The notes below the pieces were generated by a model. That model ran no database searches and was not told the origin of the DNA. It was given only the letters and a program-made list of their open reading frames with translations. From Methyloligella solikamskensis (GTDB taxonomy: Bacteria; Pseudomonadota; Alphaproteobacteria; Rhizobiales; Methyloligellaceae), in contig NZ_JBHTJO010000001.1 of NCBI RefSeq assembly GCF_042676065.1, positions 2,542,001 to 2,606,000 on the forward strand: 64,000 bases of DNA. Direction: 5' to 3'. Position numbers and translations under genes: made by a program. Below, in pieces: positions 51,126 through 60,806 of this stretch (position 1 is the first letter of the stretch; every line of letters starts with the position of its first letter).

Positions 51126-52496
51126 TCAGCTTTTTACCGGTCCCACCCAGACCTGCTGAGCGTTCACGAAGGCATGGATACCGTGGGGGCCGAGCTCGCG
51201 TCCGTAGCCGGAGCGCTTGATGCCGCCCGAAGGCAGCCGCGGGTCGGTCTTCACGATACCGTTCACGGCGACCTGCCCCGCTTCGATGCGCTTGGCGAGC
51301 GCCTCGCCCCGTTTAGCCGTGGACCAGACACTGGCCGCGAGGCCGTACTCGGTGTCGTTGGCCATCTGGAGCGCATGCTCTTCGTCGTCGGCGCGGATCA
51401 CCACGGCAACCGGACCGAAGGTCTCCTCCACGAAGGCGCACATGCCGGGCTTCACATCCGTGAGCAGGGTGACAGGATAGAAGTATCCGTCGCCCTGGAT
51501 CGGCTCGCCGCCGAGCACGCAGGTCGCGCCCTCGTCGATGGTGGTCTTCACCTGACGGGCCAGCTCGTCGAGCAGATCCTTGCGCGCGATGGGACCGATA
51601 TCAGTCTCCTCTTTCGCCGGATCGCCGACCTTCAGAGCCGCGAGGCGGTCCTTCAGCTTCCCGATGAACTCATCATAGACGGGCGCCTCGACGATGATGC
51701 GCTTGGCCGCGATGCAGCTCTGGCCCGCATTGATGATGCGGGAGATCTTGAGAATGTCCGCCGCCTTGTCGAGATCGGCATCGGCCAGCACGATGGAGGG
51801 GTCGGAGCCGCCGAGCTCCAGCACGGCCGGCTTGATCTCGGACGCCGCGATAGAGGCCACGGCCGATCCGCCCCGGGTCGAACCTGTGAAAGAGACGGCC
51901 TGGATACGCTTGTCCCGGATCACCTTCTCCACGGCTGGGGTCTCGAGCAGGAGGCTGTCGAATACGCCGTCCGGCGCGCCGACCTCTTTGAACACCTTCG
52001 CAATCGCCGCAGAGCAACCCGGCACGTGAGGATCGTGCTTCATGAGGCAGGTATTGCCGGCCATGAGGGCTGGCGCGCAGAAGCGGAAGGCCAGCCAGAA
52101 CGGCGCGTTCCACGGCAGGATGCCCAGCACGGTGCCGAGCGGCAGGTGCTGGACGTAGCTGTTGGTCGCGTCGGAGCCGAGGGTGATGGGGGCGAGATAA
52201 GCTTCGGCGAAATCCGCGTAATGCTCTGCGCACCAGGCAGCCTTCTCGACCTCGGCGCGGGCCTCCTTGATGGGCTTGCCCATCTCCTCGGTCATCAGCG
52301 GCGCCAGCTCATCGACATGGGCGCGCATATGGGCGGCGACCGCCTTCAGAAGCTTACCGCGCTCCTCGAAGGTTTTCTCGCGCCAACTCTCATAAGCTTT
52401 CCGCGCCGCGGCGAGCTTTGCTTCTACGTCGGCGTCGGAATCAGGCGTCACCTCCCGGACCACCTTCGCGGTGGCCGGATCGATCGCTGTCAGCAT
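51126..52496 (-). CDS. doeC: Aldehyde dehydrogenase, likely aspartate-semialdehyde step of ectoine breakdown
   Basis: A 456-residue NAD(P)-dependent aldehyde dehydrogenase. Active-site Cys is in NAGQSCIAAKR and the general-base Glu in LELGGSDP; FTGSTRGG is the cofactor loop. By sequence alone it looks like a succinate-semialdehyde dehydrogenase type; its place behind doeA and doeD makes oxidation of aspartate semialdehyde to aspartate (DoeC) the likely role. ATG 52496 follows GGAGAC; TTG 52499 is rejected. Last of the minus-strand ectoine unit, 58 bases behind doeA. Confidence 0.82.
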   Translation of the reverse strand: MLTAIDPATAKVVREVTPDSDADVEAKLAAARKAYESWREKTFEERGKLLKAVAAHMRAHVDELAPLMTEEMGKPIKEARAEVEKAAWCAEHYADFAEAYLAPITLGSDATNSYVQHLPLGTVLGILPWNAPFWLAFRFCAPALMAGNTCLMKHDPHVPGCSAAIAKVFKEVGAPDGVFDSLLLETPAVEKVIRDKRIQAVSFTGSTRGGSAVASIAASEIKPAVLELGGSDPSIVLADADLDKAADILKISRIINAGQSCIAAKRIIVEAPVYDEFIGKLKDRLAALKVGDPAKEETDIGPIARKDLLDELARQVKTTIDEGATCVLGGEPIQGDGYFYPVTLLTDVKPGMCAFVEETFGPVAVVIRADDEEHALQMANDTEYGLAASVWSTAKRGEALAKRIEAGQVAVNGIVKTDPRLPSGGIKRSGYGRELGPHGIHAFVNAQQVWVGPVKS

Positions 52497-52554
52497 CAAA
52501 TGTCTCCGGTTGTTTCCCTGCCTAAGCCTGGCACTGCTTCGCCTGGGCCCTGCC

Positions 52555-53787
52555 CTAGCCTATCGCCGCGTCGCTGTCCTCGTCGGAGGACTCGTCGCCG
52601 CCTTCCACGGCATGCAGCCTGGTATCGCTCTTCGTGACGAACTCGCGCGCCAGGGTGAAGAAGGACTCGCACCCATCCGCCGTCACGTGAATCGTGTCGG
52701 AGATGCCCACGGTCTTGTCGCGGTCGACACCCCAGACCCAGGGAATGATGTGGAAGGTCATGCCTTCCTTCAGGGTACGGGAATCGCCTTGCATCAGGCT
52801 CAGGATGTAGCCCTCGTCCCAGCTGGGCGGAAAGGCAATGCCGATGGAATAGCCAGACCGGGTGATGAGATCGCCGCCGTGATCGGCGCTGGTGATGATA
52901 TCGCGCACGATGTTGTCGGCGTCGGACACGGTGAGACCGGGACGGATCGCGCTCTCGACCTCCCGCAAGGCCTCCATCATGCAGCGCTGGGCACTCTCCA
53001 TGGAGGGCGTCAGATCGCCGAGCACAACGGTGCGCATCATGGCGGTGTGATAGCGCCGGTAGCAGCCGCCCACCTCCATGAAGACGTGCTCGCCCGGCTT
53101 GACGGTGCGCCCTTCCCACGTCGCATGACCGATCATGGAGCGCGGTCCGGACACCACATAGGGCATGACCGCCGGCGGTTCGCCGCCGGCCTCGAACATG
53201 GCATGAGAAATGGCGGCGCCGATCTCGTTTTCGGTGACGCCGGGGGCACAGGCCTCGATACCGGCCTTCATGCCGGCCTCCGTGGCGATGGCCGCCTTCT
53301 TCATCACCTCGATCTCGGCGTGGCTCTTGCGGATGCGCCCTTCCTCCACGATGCCGAAGCAATCCATCAGCTTGCCGTCGGTGAAGGCGGTGCGGACGCG
53401 GTCCTGCTGATAGGCGGGGAAGAAGTAGCTGTTCCGCTCATACCCCACGGTGGAATAGGCGAGCCCCGCATCGCGCAGGCTCTCCACCAGGCTCTGTATG
53501 GCGTCGCCGTTATCGGCGTAGGGCCGTGTCTTATCCACCCAGGTGCGGGCGTAGACGTTGGACTCCTCCAGCTTGCGGGTGACCATGTAGCAATCGCCCG
53601 CAAGCGGCACGACCAGCGCCTGGAAGAAGGAGTAGCCGGTGGTCTGATAATCCGTGAGATACATGATGTTCTCAGGATCGGTGATGATCACCGCATCGAG
53701 CAGACGCTCTTCCATACGCTCGCGGAGCATGTTCAGCCTGCGCTGATACTCCTCCGGCGGGAAGGTCATGTCATCGCGTTCTCTCAT
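52555..53787 (-). CDS. doeA: Ectoine hydrolase (M24 peptidase fold)
   Basis: A 410-residue protein of the Xaa-Pro aminopeptidase/M24 fold, matching ectoine hydrolase DoeA/EutD, which opens the ectoine ring to N-acetyl-diaminobutyrate. Recognisable parts: NIMYLTDYQTTGYS in the N-terminal domain and HVFMEVGGCYRRYHTAMMRT, MTFHIIPWVWGVDRDKT in the catalytic domain. A short acidic tail follows (GGDESSDEDSD). It overlaps doeD by four bases. Creatinase-type enzymes share the fold, but the neighbours settle the call. Confidence 0.87.
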   Translation of the reverse strand: MRERDDMTFPPEEYQRRLNMLRERMEERLLDAVIITDPENIMYLTDYQTTGYSFFQALVVPLAGDCYMVTRKLEESNVYARTWVDKTRPYADNGDAIQSLVESLRDAGLAYSTVGYERNSYFFPAYQQDRVRTAFTDGKLMDCFGIVEEGRIRKSHAEIEVMKKAAIATEAGMKAGIEACAPGVTENEIGAAISHAMFEAGGEPPAVMPYVVSGPRSMIGHATWEGRTVKPGEHVFMEVGGCYRRYHTAMMRTVVLGDLTPSMESAQRCMMEALREVESAIRPGLTVSDADNIVRDIITSADHGGDLITRSGYSIGIAFPPSWDEGYILSLMQGDSRTLKEGMTFHIIPWVWGVDRDKTVGISDTIHVTADGCESFFTLAREFVTKSDTRLHAVEGGDESSDEDSDAAIG

Positions 53788-55031
53788 GCTGCCTCCGCAA
53801 GCGACTGGGTGGATTTCTCCAGAATATCGAGACCTTCCTCGAGATCCGCATCAGGGATGGTGAGCGGCGGAATGAGCTTGATCACCCGGCCGGCGGGTCC
53901 GCAACCGCCGACGAGAAGACCGGCCTTGAAGCAGCGGCCGATGATCTCCTTGGCGACCGCGCCATCCTTGGTGTCGAGGCCCTGCATCATGCCGCGGCCG
54001 CGCACCTCGAAGCCCTCGCCGTGGGCGGAGGCGATCTTGTTCAGGCGCTCTTCCATCATCTCGCCCTTGCGCTTCACATCGTTGAGGAAGCTGTCATCCT
54101 CGAAATAGCGCATGGCCTCGCGGCCGGCGACGAAGGAGATGCCCTGGCCGCGGAAGGTGCCGGTGTGCTCGCCGGGGCTCCAGTGCTTGTCGTGCTCCGG
54201 CTTCACCAGGTTCATGGCGAGCGGCGTACCGAAGCCGCCGATGCCTTTGGCAAGAGTGATGATATCGGGGTCGAGACCCATGCCGTCGAAGCTGAAATAG
54301 GAGCCGGTGCGGCCGCAGCCGGCCTGGATGTCGTCGAGAATGAACAGCGCGCCGCGGCTCTGGGCGAAAGCCTGCAGTTCCTGCAGCCATTCCTTGGTCG
54401 CGACGTTGACACCGCCCTCGGCCTGGATCGGCTCGACGAGAACGGCGGCCGGCGGCTCATAGCCCGAAGACGGATCGGAGTAGATCGCCGACATCTCCTG
54501 GAGCGACTTTCCGAAGGGGAAGCGCTGCACATGGTCGAGGGGCACACCGGCGGCGTTGCGGAAATAGGAGTTTGCGGTGCAGGCGAGCGAGCCCAGGGTC
54601 ATGCCGTGGAAGCCATGGGTGAAGGCGATCACGGTGGTGCGGCCGGTAACGCGGCGGGCAAGCTTCAGCGCGGCTTCGACGGCATTGGTGCCGGTCGGGC
54701 CGGTGAACTGCATCTTGTAGTTCCAGTCGCGCGGCTTCTGGATGGTCTCGATGAAGGCCTCCATGAAATCGCGCTTCGTCGAGGTCGACATGTCGAGGTT
54801 ATGGGCGATGCCGTCGTCGTTCAGAAACTCGATGATCGCCTTCTTCATGCGCTCGTTGTTGTGCCCGAAGTTCAGCACGCCGGCGCCGGCGAAGAAGTCG
54901 ATGTACGACTTGCCGGCCTCGTCGACCTGGCGCGCGTTGGAGGCCGACTTGAAGACCGTCGGGTAGATACGGCAATAGCCGCGGACCTCGGACTCCCACT
55001 GCTCGAACACTTCCATGTCGTTTGCCTGCAT
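53784..55031 (-). CDS. doeD: Diaminobutyrate-2-oxoglutarate aminotransferase (DoeD / EctB family)
   Basis: A 415-residue class III PLP aminotransferase. The EctB-type signature stretches FFAGAGVLNFGHNN, GPTGTNAVEAALKLAR and AFTHGFHGMTLGSLA are present, and the PLP-binding Lys is in TLAKGIGGFG. It interconverts diaminobutyrate and aspartate semialdehyde. No ectA or ectC occurs nearby, and the hydrolase and deacetylase genes flank it, so the degradative DoeD role is favoured over ectoine synthesis. Confidence 0.9.
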   Translation of the reverse strand: MQANDMEVFEQWESEVRGYCRIYPTVFKSASNARQVDEAGKSYIDFFAGAGVLNFGHNNERMKKAIIEFLNDDGIAHNLDMSTSTKRDFMEAFIETIQKPRDWNYKMQFTGPTGTNAVEAALKLARRVTGRTTVIAFTHGFHGMTLGSLACTANSYFRNAAGVPLDHVQRFPFGKSLQEMSAIYSDPSSGYEPPAAVLVEPIQAEGGVNVATKEWLQELQAFAQSRGALFILDDIQAGCGRTGSYFSFDGMGLDPDIITLAKGIGGFGTPLAMNLVKPEHDKHWSPGEHTGTFRGQGISFVAGREAMRYFEDDSFLNDVKRKGEMMEERLNKIASAHGEGFEVRGRGMMQGLDTKDGAVAKEIIGRCFKAGLLVGGCGPAGRVIKLIPPLTIPDADLEEGLDILEKSTQSLAEAA

Positions 55032-55057
55032 TCTTGATCTCCCCTTCCGTTGGCAGC

Positions 55058-56305
55058 CTAGTCTTGAAGCGCCTCGGGCGCAGATTGTTCCTTATGCTGA
55101 ACAGTTGCGGCGTTCGGCAGCGGCGCGCCGGCCAGGCGCGCGAAACAGCGGGCGGCGACAGGAATCAACCTATCGTTGAAGTCGTAGAGCGGGCTGTGAC
55201 AAGGCGAATCGTGGTCCTCGCCGTCATCGGCGCCGATCAGCGCGAAGGCGCCCGGAACCTCGCCGAGAAAATAGCTGAAATCTTCCGACGCCATGATGGG
55301 AACCGGGATCTGCGAGTCGTGCCAGTCGGGCCCGAGCTCGTCGGCAAGCGCGCCGCGCATTTCTGCCGATGCTTCGGGATGGTTTACCGTCGCCTCGTAG
55401 CGGGGAAAGATCTCGACCTCGGCCTCTACGCCATAGGCCTTGGCCGTGTCGCGGGCGATGTCGTCGATCAGGCCGTTGATCACGGCGCGGTCTTCGGCCC
55501 GGGCAATGCGGATGCTGCCGCCGATGGTGGCGGTCTCCGGAATGACGGTCTGCAGGCTGGGCGCTTCGATTGAGGTGACGCTGAGCACGGCGGGATGCTG
55601 GGGCCGAATGCGGCGGCTCACCACCTGCTGCAGGGCAAGGGTGATGGCGGCAGCTGCGAGCACGGGATCGCGGCAGGCTTCGGGCTGGCTCGCATGACCG
55701 CCCACGCCCGTCACATTGATCCGGAACGTGCCGTTGCCGGCCATGACGGGGCCTTCGGGACAGACGGCCTTGCCGAAGGGAATGGCCGGCCAGTTATGCC
55801 AGCCGAAGACGGCGTCGACCCCTTTAAGCGCGCCGTCGGCGATCATCTCGCGGGCGCCGTGGCCGCCCTCCTCCGCCGGCTGGAATAGCAGGCTGACAGG
55901 TCCGGGCAGTGCATCCTCATGACGTTTCAGCCAGACGGCGGCAGCCATCAAGGTCGCGGTGTGACCGTCATGGCCGCAGGCGTGCATGACGCCATCGCGG
56001 GTGGAGCTCCAGCCCCGGCCGCTCTTCTCGAAGATGGGAAGCGCATCGATATCGCCGCGCAGCGCCACGTGACGGCCGGGCTTGGCCGCAGCGATTGTGG
56101 CAACCGTGCCGGTCTTGGCACAGGCGCGCCAGGCGATGCCGAGCTGATCCAGGGCGGCGCGGATCGCGTTGGCCGTCTCAGTCTCCTGCCAGCTCAATTC
56201 GGGGTGGCGATGAAGATAGCGCCGAAATTGGACCGCGGCGTCCATGACGTCGTCCCACCCCTGGCCGGTCTCGGCAAAATTCACGGGATCAAGGTCCAAG
56301 CTCAT
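55058..56305 (-). CDS. doeB2: M20-family amidohydrolase, probable N-acetyl-diaminobutyrate deacetylase (DoeB2-like)
   Basis: A 415-residue zinc-dependent M20 amidohydrolase of the hippurate hydrolase type: RHPELSW, GDIDALPI, MHACGHDGHTA, and EEGGHGARE carry metal-binding and catalytic residues. Between doeD and the efflux gene in the ectoine unit, its likely job is deacetylation of N-alpha-acetyl-diaminobutyrate, the step done in other bacteria by the unrelated DoeB/EutE. M20 enzymes named DoeB2 do this in some bacteria. 26 bases separate it from doeD. Confidence 0.82.
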   Translation of the reverse strand: MSLDLDPVNFAETGQGWDDVMDAAVQFRRYLHRHPELSWQETETANAIRAALDQLGIAWRACAKTGTVATIAAAKPGRHVALRGDIDALPIFEKSGRGWSSTRDGVMHACGHDGHTATLMAAAVWLKRHEDALPGPVSLLFQPAEEGGHGAREMIADGALKGVDAVFGWHNWPAIPFGKAVCPEGPVMAGNGTFRINVTGVGGHASQPEACRDPVLAAAAITLALQQVVSRRIRPQHPAVLSVTSIEAPSLQTVIPETATIGGSIRIARAEDRAVINGLIDDIARDTAKAYGVEAEVEIFPRYEATVNHPEASAEMRGALADELGPDWHDSQIPVPIMASEDFSYFLGEVPGAFALIGADDGEDHDSPCHSPLYDFNDRLIPVAARCFARLAGAPLPNAATVQHKEQSAPEALQD

Positions 56306-56375
56306 AGATGAGACTTACGAGACCATCGCGCGCAGCACAAGCAACCGGTGCGGACTTACTTACGATGCCGCCGTC

Positions 56376-57695
56376 TTACGAACCCGCAGTGGTTGCGTCT
56401 TCCGGATCGGCGGTGCGCGGCTGGAAAAGGCGCCCCTGCTCCGTAATGAAGACCAGCACCAGTGCGGCGATTCCGCAGCCCAGGAAGCCCAGGGTGAGCG
56501 GCACGAGGGTGCCGTCGAATTGCTGTCCGACGATGAAGCCGATCACCGCGCCGCCGACGGTGGTGGTAAAGCCGACCACAGCGGAGCCTGTGCCCGCGAT
56601 ATGGCCCAACGGCTCCATGGCCATGGAGTTAAAGTTGGGCCCAATCAGGCCGAAGCAGAACATCAGCCCCGCCTGAAGGGCGGCGAAGGTCCAGACATTC
56701 TCATGGCCGTTCCAGGCGACCACGCCGTGGATCGCAGCAATCACGATGAAGCCGATCAGCGCGACATGGGAGACGCGCCGCGTGCCCATCTGCTCGACGA
56801 TGCGCGAGTTCACGAAGGACGAGACCGCCATGCCGCCGGCAGCCAGGGCAAAGATGATGACGAAGAGATCGGGCGCGTTCAGGGCTTCGGCGAAGACCTG
56901 CTGAGCGGAGTTGATGAAGCTGAACAGGGCGCCCAGCATCAGCGCCATGGCCAGAGTATAGCCGAGCGCCATGCGGTCCGTGACCACGGTCTCGAGCGCG
57001 CGACCGATGCCCTTGGGCGAGATCGGGATGCGGTCCGCCGGATGAAGCGTCTCCTTCAGCCGCATCCAGGTCCAGATGGCCACGACCACGCCGAACAGGG
57101 CCAGCGCGACGAAGATCCACTGCCAGGGCGCGAAGAAGGCGATGGCCTGGCCGATGGACGGGGCGAGAATGGGCGCCGCCAGAAACACGATGAAGGCGAG
57201 CGACATGACGCGGGCCATATGGCGGCCCGAATAGCAGTCGCGGATGATGGTGATGGACAGCACGCGGGTGCCGGCGGCGCCGCAGCCTTGCAGGAAGCGG
57301 ACGAGAATCATCATCCAGAGCGAACCGGCGAACGCAGTCGCGGCGCTGAAGACCACATAGATGGCGAGTCCGGCCATGAGCATGGACTTGCGGCCGAAGC
57401 GGTCGGCAAGCGGCCCGTAGATGAGCTGGGCACCACCGAAGCCGAGCAGATAGGCGGTCACGACCCATTGGCGGTCGTTCTCGGAGCCGATATGCAGCGC
57501 ATGACCGATCTCGCCGAGAACCGGCAGCATGGCGTCAATGGAAAGCGCATTGGTCGCCATGAGCGCCGCCATGAGGGCGACGAACTCAGCGAACCCCATG
57601 CCGGGCTTCGAAGGCTTTTCCGCTGCCGGATTGGAGGATGCGGCAGGCGTGACGGCCGGTGCCGTCTCGACCCCGTCGCTAGAGGCTTGTTTCAT
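56376..57695 (-). CDS. Bcr/CflA-type major facilitator efflux protein
   Basis: A 439-residue MFS transporter with 12 predicted helices after a cytoplasmic Pro/Ala-rich N-terminus of about 35 residues. The motif GPLADRFGRKSMLMAG between helices 2 and 3 is the MFS signature and FLQGCGAAGTRVLS fits drug-proton antiporters of the Bcr/CflA group. It lies 70 bases upstream of the deacetylase gene on the same strand, so co-transcription with the ectoine genes is possible. Substrate unknown. Confidence 0.88.
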   Translation of the reverse strand: MKQASSDGVETAPAVTPAASSNPAAEKPSKPGMGFAEFVALMAALMATNALSIDAMLPVLGEIGHALHIGSENDRQWVVTAYLLGFGGAQLIYGPLADRFGRKSMLMAGLAIYVVFSAATAFAGSLWMMILVRFLQGCGAAGTRVLSITIIRDCYSGRHMARVMSLAFIVFLAAPILAPSIGQAIAFFAPWQWIFVALALFGVVVAIWTWMRLKETLHPADRIPISPKGIGRALETVVTDRMALGYTLAMALMLGALFSFINSAQQVFAEALNAPDLFVIIFALAAGGMAVSSFVNSRIVEQMGTRRVSHVALIGFIVIAAIHGVVAWNGHENVWTFAALQAGLMFCFGLIGPNFNSMAMEPLGHIAGTGSAVVGFTTTVGGAVIGFIVGQQFDGTLVPLTLGFLGCGIAALVLVFITEQGRLFQPRTADPEDATTAGS

Positions 57696-57921
57696 CGGAC
57701 TTTCTCGCTTGCCACCCTCAGCTTGTGTTCGGAGCCGGGATTCGCAAGGGTACTAAGGAAATCTGCCGCACATGTGCCGGACATGGCATCCGGGAGGGAC
57801 GCTCTGCATCGGCCAACAAGATGACGCTGTAAAGGCCAAGGACTCGAACGACTGTCGGCGGCAGCGGCTTTCTGCGCCTCGTCCGTCGCCTTGGCAAGCT
57901 TTGCCGGCGGAAGATCCTCCT

Positions 57922-59916
57922 CTAACGGAAGATACCGCCAAAAATGCCGCGGCGGCCCCGGTCGCGATCCCGATCCCGTCCACGCCTCTCGCGTCGATCG
58001 CGCTCGAAGAAGCTGAACCCGTCGCGGCCGCGGCGATCACGGCCGGAGCGCTCATCGCTCAGCACGTCGGAGGCGAGCTCGACGGATTTGTCCTTCTGGG
58101 GCGGCCTGGCCGGGAATGCGGCGATATGGGGTAGCTTGCGCTCGAAGCCGTCGTCCTTCTCCATCGCATCGCGCATGAAGGTGGCCCAGATCTGCGCCGG
58201 CAGGCTGCCGCCCGTCACGCCCTTCATCTTCGAGAAATCGTCGTTGCCCACCCAGACACCGACGACGAGATTGCCGGCGAAGCCGACGAACCAGGCGTCG
58301 CGGAAGTCCTGGCTGGTGCCCGTCTTGCCGTAGGCCAGGATGGAAAGCTGCGCACCGTGACCGGACCCGCTGGTGACGTTGGCGCGCAGGAGCTTCCTGA
58401 GCGGCGTGCGCTTCTCAAGCTCCCAGGCGCCGGAGCCGTCCGGCGGAAGGACACGGTCTTCGGTCTCCTCGAAGCCGGTGATGCTCCAGGGCTTCACCGG
58501 ATATGCGCCCGACGCGGCCGCCGCATAGGCCGAGGTCAGCTCCAGGAGATTCACCTCGTAGACGCCGAGCGCGAGGCTGGGCGTGACATGAAGCTCCGAG
58601 GTGATGCCGAGATCCCGGGCCGCTTCGATGACGGGTTTCCGGCCCACGGCTTCGGAGATCTGCACGGCGACCGTGTTGATGGAGGATGCGAACGCCTGGC
58701 GCATGGAGACCGGCCCGCGATAGCGGCGGCCGAAATTCTTCGGCTCGTAGTCGCCGATCTTGATGGGCTGGTCGACCAGGGTGCTGTTCGGCTTCAACCC
58801 GGCCCGCAAGCCTGCCAGATAGACGAAGAGTTTGAAGGCCGACCCCGGCTGGCGCTGCGCCTGAACCGCACGGTTGAACTGGCTTTCGTCGTAGTTCCGG
58901 CCGCCCACCATGGCCAGAACCCGGCCATCGGTGCGCATGACCACCATGGCGGCCTGGCTCGCCTTGCGCTGTGCGCCTTGCTTGGAGAGCACCGAGTCGA
59001 TGGCTTGCTCCGCCATATCCTGAAGCTTCGGATCGAACGAGGTGTGGACCGGCAAGGGGGCGTAGTTGCCGTCCTTGGGCAGACGGACGGTGCCGGCGAG
59101 CCAATCGGCGTAATAGCTGCCGTCGGACGGGCTGGATTCGATATCCGGCAGGACGGTCTTGAGCTTGTCGCGCTTCTGAAGGTCGAGCTTGTCGTTCTCG
59201 ACCATGGCTTCCAGCACGAGATTCGCCCGTTCCTTCGCCCTATCGGGGTTCTGGCGAAAGGCGCTGGGCGACTTCAGAAGCGCCACGAGATAGGCCGATT
59301 GCGGCAGGGTCAGCTTGTCCACCGGGGTATGGAAATAGCGCTCGGCGGCGGCGCGCAGGCCGAAGCACCCCTCGCCGAAATAGGCGCTGGAGAGGTAGCG
59401 CTCCAGGATCTCTTGCTTGGAGAGGCGCAGCTCCAGAGACAGCGCCATCCATGCTTCCTTCTCCTTGCGTTCGAAGGTGCGCTCGCTGGAGAGATAGGCG
59501 TTCTTGATGAGCTGCTGGGTCAGGGTGCTGCCGCCCTGGACGATATGGCCGGCGGCGCGGTTGGCCTGAGCGGCGCGGGCCAGCCCGATCGGATCGATGC
59601 CCGGATGCATAAAGAAGCGCCGGTCCTCCATGGAGACCAGCGCGTCGACGAAATGCTGCGGAAGTTCGGCGTATTTGACGGGCTCGGCGACACAGCCCCC
59701 TCGTCGGGCGAATTGGTGTCCCTGCTTATCCAAAAGGACGAGGGTCCGGTCGCTGGGCGGATCAAGGGCTGCGAGAGAGAAATCGTCGAGCAGCGGCGTC
59801 AGGGTCAGGTAGGGCACACCGATCAGGGCGCCGATGACCAGCATCCCCGTGACGAGAGCGGACAGGCATCCAGCCAAAAAGCGTCCACCCGCGATCAATC
59901 TCTCGGAGGTCTTCAT
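57922..59916 (-). CDS. Class A penicillin-binding protein (transglycosylase and transpeptidase)
   Basis: A 664-residue bifunctional peptidoglycan synthase, PBP1-type. After a membrane helix comes the GT51 transglycosylase domain (SMEDRRFFMHPGIDPIG, GGSTLTQQLIKNAYL, KEAWMALSLE). The transpeptidase domain follows with the active-site SxxK in GSAFKLF, SSIN and KTGTSQDFRDAWF. The last 45 residues are an unusual Arg/Asp-rich low-complexity tail ending RRGIFGGIFR. ATG 59916 is preferred over GTG 59922. Confidence 0.92.
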   Translation of the reverse strand: MKTSERLIAGGRFLAGCLSALVTGMLVIGALIGVPYLTLTPLLDDFSLAALDPPSDRTLVLLDKQGHQFARRGGCVAEPVKYAELPQHFVDALVSMEDRRFFMHPGIDPIGLARAAQANRAAGHIVQGGSTLTQQLIKNAYLSSERTFERKEKEAWMALSLELRLSKQEILERYLSSAYFGEGCFGLRAAAERYFHTPVDKLTLPQSAYLVALLKSPSAFRQNPDRAKERANLVLEAMVENDKLDLQKRDKLKTVLPDIESSPSDGSYYADWLAGTVRLPKDGNYAPLPVHTSFDPKLQDMAEQAIDSVLSKQGAQRKASQAAMVVMRTDGRVLAMVGGRNYDESQFNRAVQAQRQPGSAFKLFVYLAGLRAGLKPNSTLVDQPIKIGDYEPKNFGRRYRGPVSMRQAFASSINTVAVQISEAVGRKPVIEAARDLGITSELHVTPSLALGVYEVNLLELTSAYAAAASGAYPVKPWSITGFEETEDRVLPPDGSGAWELEKRTPLRKLLRANVTSGSGHGAQLSILAYGKTGTSQDFRDAWFVGFAGNLVVGVWVGNDDFSKMKGVTGGSLPAQIWATFMRDAMEKDDGFERKLPHIAAFPARPPQKDKSVELASDVLSDERSGRDRRGRDGFSFFERDRRERRGRDRDRDRGRRGIFGGIFR

Positions 59917-59950
59917 CCTCACCCCTTAACTCGCGCCCCCGCGCCGAAGA

Positions 59951-60451
59951 CTACTGAATACGCGTGGTCGTTCCCGGATTGGCGCGGAGAGAGGCGGGGT
60001 TGATGCGCTTCACGTATTTCTCGAAGACCCACCCTTGGGCGCCGGAGTCAGGCTCGATCACCTGGATCCAACCGCCGTCGCGGTCACCCATCTGGAGTTG
60101 GGAGCCGGCGAGCTGCACCTCGATCACGCGGTTGGAGCTGGAAGGGCCGGCGCGCATGTTCACGGCGTCGACAACCTCGACCCAGTCCTTTCTGGCCTGG
60201 CTGAGCTTCTGGGCGTCGTCCCCATGGGCAGCAGGGTTCACCACTTTCTCGCTTCTGCCGAGCAAGGCGGAGGTCGGCTCGCTGATGTCGGGATCTTCCG
60301 TCGCGGCCCCCACGGATTCGCCACCGCCGGTGTCTGATGGCCCAGCGAAGGTCTGGCCTGCCAAGTTCAAGCCGAAGACGGCAAACGCCATGGCGACGAG
60401 AACAGCGATGCCGGTGACGGCGGTGTATCTCATGGTCGGTGTCATCAACAT
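59951..60451 (-). CDS. SH3-domain protein, exported
   Basis: A 166-residue protein: N-terminal membrane anchor or signal (AVTGIAVLVAMAFAVFGLNLAGQ), a disordered Gly/Ser/Asp-rich linker, and a bacterial SH3 domain at about 80-150 (DAVNMRAGPSSSNRVIEV, GWIQVIEPDSGAQGWVFEKYV). Such domains often bind cell-wall peptides. It lies 34 bases upstream of the penicillin-binding protein gene on the same strand, so the two are likely co-transcribed. Three ATGs (60451, 60445, 60433) are possible; none has a strong ribosome site. Confidence 0.78.
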   Translation of the reverse strand: MLMTPTMRYTAVTGIAVLVAMAFAVFGLNLAGQTFAGPSDTGGGESVGAATEDPDISEPTSALLGRSEKVVNPAAHGDDAQKLSQARKDWVEVVDAVNMRAGPSSSNRVIEVQLAGSQLQMGDRDGGWIQVIEPDSGAQGWVFEKYVKRINPASLRANPGTTTRIQ

Positions 60452-60806
60452 TGCTAACCCGCTGGCCGGGAAAGCGTTCCCATAGTTGAGATGGAAAGCC
60501 AGTGCGAGGATTGCGTCTGACGACCCGCTGCTAGGGTTAAGACCGGGCAAAGCGGGACGCTCACGATCGGACGATTAATGACAAGAAATCTTCGTGCTCT
60601 TGGGTCAGGCTCTGATCTCTGACTTGTTGGATCGGACTCATGACCGTCAGATTTTCGGGCCAGGCTCGGCGATCGTCGAAGAGCATTTCATTGCCGCCCC
60701 GATATGACGCGCCCTTCCACCTCGCGCCGCCCGGCATAAGTCCTATGCTAACGGAGGACCACCTCCACGACCTGCCCAACCGGAAACACAGAAGACTGAG
60801 TTGCCG
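60452..60806. other. Divergent intergenic region, 355 bases
   Basis: Between the SH3-protein gene (minus) and the phosphoketolase gene (plus). It should hold two promoters; I could not single out either. No gene-like frame of note. Confidence 0.5.

Noticed and set aside
53784..55031. Aminotransferase as EctB of ectoine synthesis
   Set aside because: No ectA, ectC or ectD nearby, while ectoine hydrolase and a deacetylase are directly adjacent; the degradative role fits better.
57772..58134. 120-codon plus-strand frame spanning the end of the penicillin-binding protein gene
   Set aside because: Mostly antisense to the low-complexity tail; no ribosome site and no recognisable domain.
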